DNA of 6,143 nt, taken from assembly GCA_012514925.1 (NCBI GenBank), contig JAAYZI010000254.1:1-6143 (forward strand), read 5' to 3'. The notes below the pieces were generated by a model that was given only the letters and a program-made list of their open reading frames with translations, was not told the DNA's origin and did no database searches. Source of the DNA: Deltaproteobacteria bacterium. GTDB taxonomy: Bacteria; Bdellovibrionota_C; UBA2361; JAAYZI01. Within the stretch, counting starts at the first letter, position 1. Each line of letters opens with the position of its first letter. The position numbers and the translations under genes are program-made. Shown here in pieces: positions 5,475 through 6,143 of the stretch.

Positions 5475-5795
5475 CTACCGGCTAGCTCGAAGTAGGCGCT
5501 GCTTTACAAGCCTGAGTTGACGCCTAAGTTTCTGGTTGCGTTGAACTAACCGCTCAGTTTGGTTTATGCACTGGCTCTTACAAATTTCAGCACAGTGAGC
5601 GTACGGGCGGCACATATCTTCATAGGCTGCGGCGCAAGCCCCTTGATTATAAGGGGCTGGAACGGTGCCGTCCGCCTTGCACGGGAAAACTGCCGCACAA
5701 ACTACTTCATCCTGGTCCGCCCTAACCACGGAAGGAGCAAAGAAGCTAACAGCACCCAAAAACGCAAAAACTACTGATAATATTGCTACTTTCAT
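5475..5795 (-). CDS. Small secreted cysteine-rich protein of unknown function
   Basis: This 106-residue protein starts MKVAILSVV and has a Sec signal peptide with likely cleavage after Val-Arg-Ala (residue 26). The mature part has seven cysteines (33, 39, 54, 62, 68, 72, 76), the last three spaced four apart in AHCAEICKSQC. A basic, leucine- and arginine-rich C-terminal helix follows (about 79-106, QTERLVQRNQKLRRQLRLVK), likely a short coiled coil. The cysteines suggest disulfides in the periplasm or outside the cell. I do not recognise a family. Start choice is open: ATG 5795 has GAGGG only two bases upstream, and an in-frame TTG at 5804 would add three residues. It is convergent with ffh and no clear terminator lies between them. 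Confidence 0.65.
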   Translation of the reverse strand: MKVAILSVVFAFLGAVSFFAPSVVRADQDEVVCAAVFPCKADGTVPAPYNQGACAAAYEDMCRPYAHCAEICKSQCINQTERLVQRNQKLRRQLRLVKQRLLRASR

Positions 5796-5903
5796 AACCC
5801 TCAAAGCTCACTAGATCCTCTAACGCCACACAGCATTCACTAATCTGCCTAATCCGCCCTCTTGCCTCACTTTAACTCACTCTACCTCGAAGACCAAGGC
5901 CTG

Positions 5904-6055
5904 TTACTGTATACGTTCCTCCATCGCCTCCCGGATTGATCGCACGTCCGCATGGGCGTCGAGATCGAGGAGCTGGAGGGTGAAATTGACCGGGTCCCCC
6001 CGGTGGGGCGCGTGGCCGTCAGTATCTGCCCCTCGCGGAGGCCCTGCGTTTCCAT
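5904..6055 (-). pseudogene. Short GC-rich ORF with a broken frame
   Basis: From ATG 6055 the minus strand reads METQGLREGQILTATRPTGG, then loses frame at six consecutive G (5996-6001). In the -1 frame the reading DPVNFTLQLLDLDAHADVRS continues to EAMEERIQ and a TAA at 5904-5906. Both halves have high GC3 and a natural protein composition. Each half beyond its side of the G run looks non-coding, and no start codon opens the second frame. One added G would give an intact ORF of about 50 residues. G-rich sequence (AGGGG) precedes the ATG. I do not recognise the product. The break may be a sequence error at a homopolymer, a true mutation, or ribosomal slippage. Confidence 0.5.
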
Positions 6056-6079
6056 TATCCCCTCACTCCTCACCATGTT

Positions 6080-6143
6080 TCAGTCGTCACCCTCTCCCCC
6101 TTGCAGTTCCCGTTCAATCTGCTCGATGCTGGGCAGGTTGGTC
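6080..6143 (-). CDS. C-terminal end of an unidentified GC-rich gene (partial)
   Basis: At the window edge the minus strand reads TNLPSIEQIERELQGGEGDD and then TGA (6082-6080). Codon third positions are mostly G or C, unlike the central genes but like the adjacent broken ORF, whose ATGs begin 3 and 24 bases after this stop. The two therefore look like consecutive genes of one minus-strand unit entering from beyond the window. Twenty residues are too few to assign a family. Confidence 0.5.
   Translation of the reverse strand, partial: TNLPSIEQIERELQGGEGDD

Noticed and set aside
5850..5874. Sigma-28-like boxes on the minus strand before the cysteine-rich gene (TAAAGTGA and GCGGATTA)
   Set aside because: The spacer is 9 bases, not 11, and the -10 core is broken.
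5882..5995. Continuation of the METQG frame past the G run as a Ser-rich tail
   Set aside because: The tail SISPSSSSISTP and beyond looks like out-of-frame translation; the -1 frame reads as protein.
5952..6143. Plus-strand ORF open to the window edge, starting MGVEIEELEGEID
   Set aside because: The later part is Ser/Pro/Cys-rich and unlike a protein; the minus strand has the consistent GC3 and sensible residues.
1..6143. CRISPR array, SRP RNA gene or insertion-sequence transposase
   Set aside because: I looked for spaced repeats, the conserved SRP RNA core and transposase motifs and saw none.

Overview
The window reads as ordinary chromosomal DNA of a flagellated, Gram-negative-type bacterium. 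The evidence is a lipoprotein signal with a lipobox, a signal recognition particle GTPase (Ffh), a flagellin-family protein behind a sigma-28-type promoter, and a tRNA-Lys gene that encodes its own CCA end. GC is moderate (roughly half) except at the right end. I cannot name a genus. The organism may be a poorly sampled lineage, because ffh lacks the rpsP neighbour common elsewhere and the flagellin-like protein is unusual.

Layout. Bases 1-318 are non-coding and hold a long palindromic repeat (44-130) and a short dyad (195-212). Next comes a minus-strand lipoprotein of the serine beta-lactamase/transpeptidase-like fold (319-1257). It is divergent, across a 111-bp gap, from a polytopic membrane protein of the ATP:ADP antiporter-like (NTT/Npt) family (1369-2682). 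The transporter converges with tRNA-Lys(CUU) on the minus strand (2697-2772). A non-coding stretch of about 430 bp follows, with a second, diverged copy of the palindromic-repeat arm (2857-2902) and, at its right end, a promoter matching the flagellar sigma-28 consensus at both boxes with exact spacing. This promoter and a hairpin that overlaps the Shine-Dalgarno precede a 265-residue flagellin-family protein (3218-4015). That protein keeps the D1 and C-terminal signatures but lacks the normal N-terminal signature. ffh (4097-5458) follows, with its own sigma-70-type promoter placed so that the mRNA would start almost at the AUG. A small secreted cysteine-rich protein (5475-5795, minus) converges on ffh.

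From about 5900 to the right edge the DNA becomes GC-rich (about 64 % over 5941-6143 by my count). It carries minus-strand coding sequence with high GC3: the last codons of one gene, then a short ORF whose frame breaks at a six-base homopolymer. This end looks compositionally foreign to the rest.

The genes do not form one operon. Their promoters, orientations and spacing suggest mostly independent units. The observations most worth follow-up are the flagellin-like gene with its promoter and leader hairpin, the possibly leaderless ffh, the palindromic repeat whose imperfections are all G-U pairs on one strand, and the frame-broken GC-rich right end.
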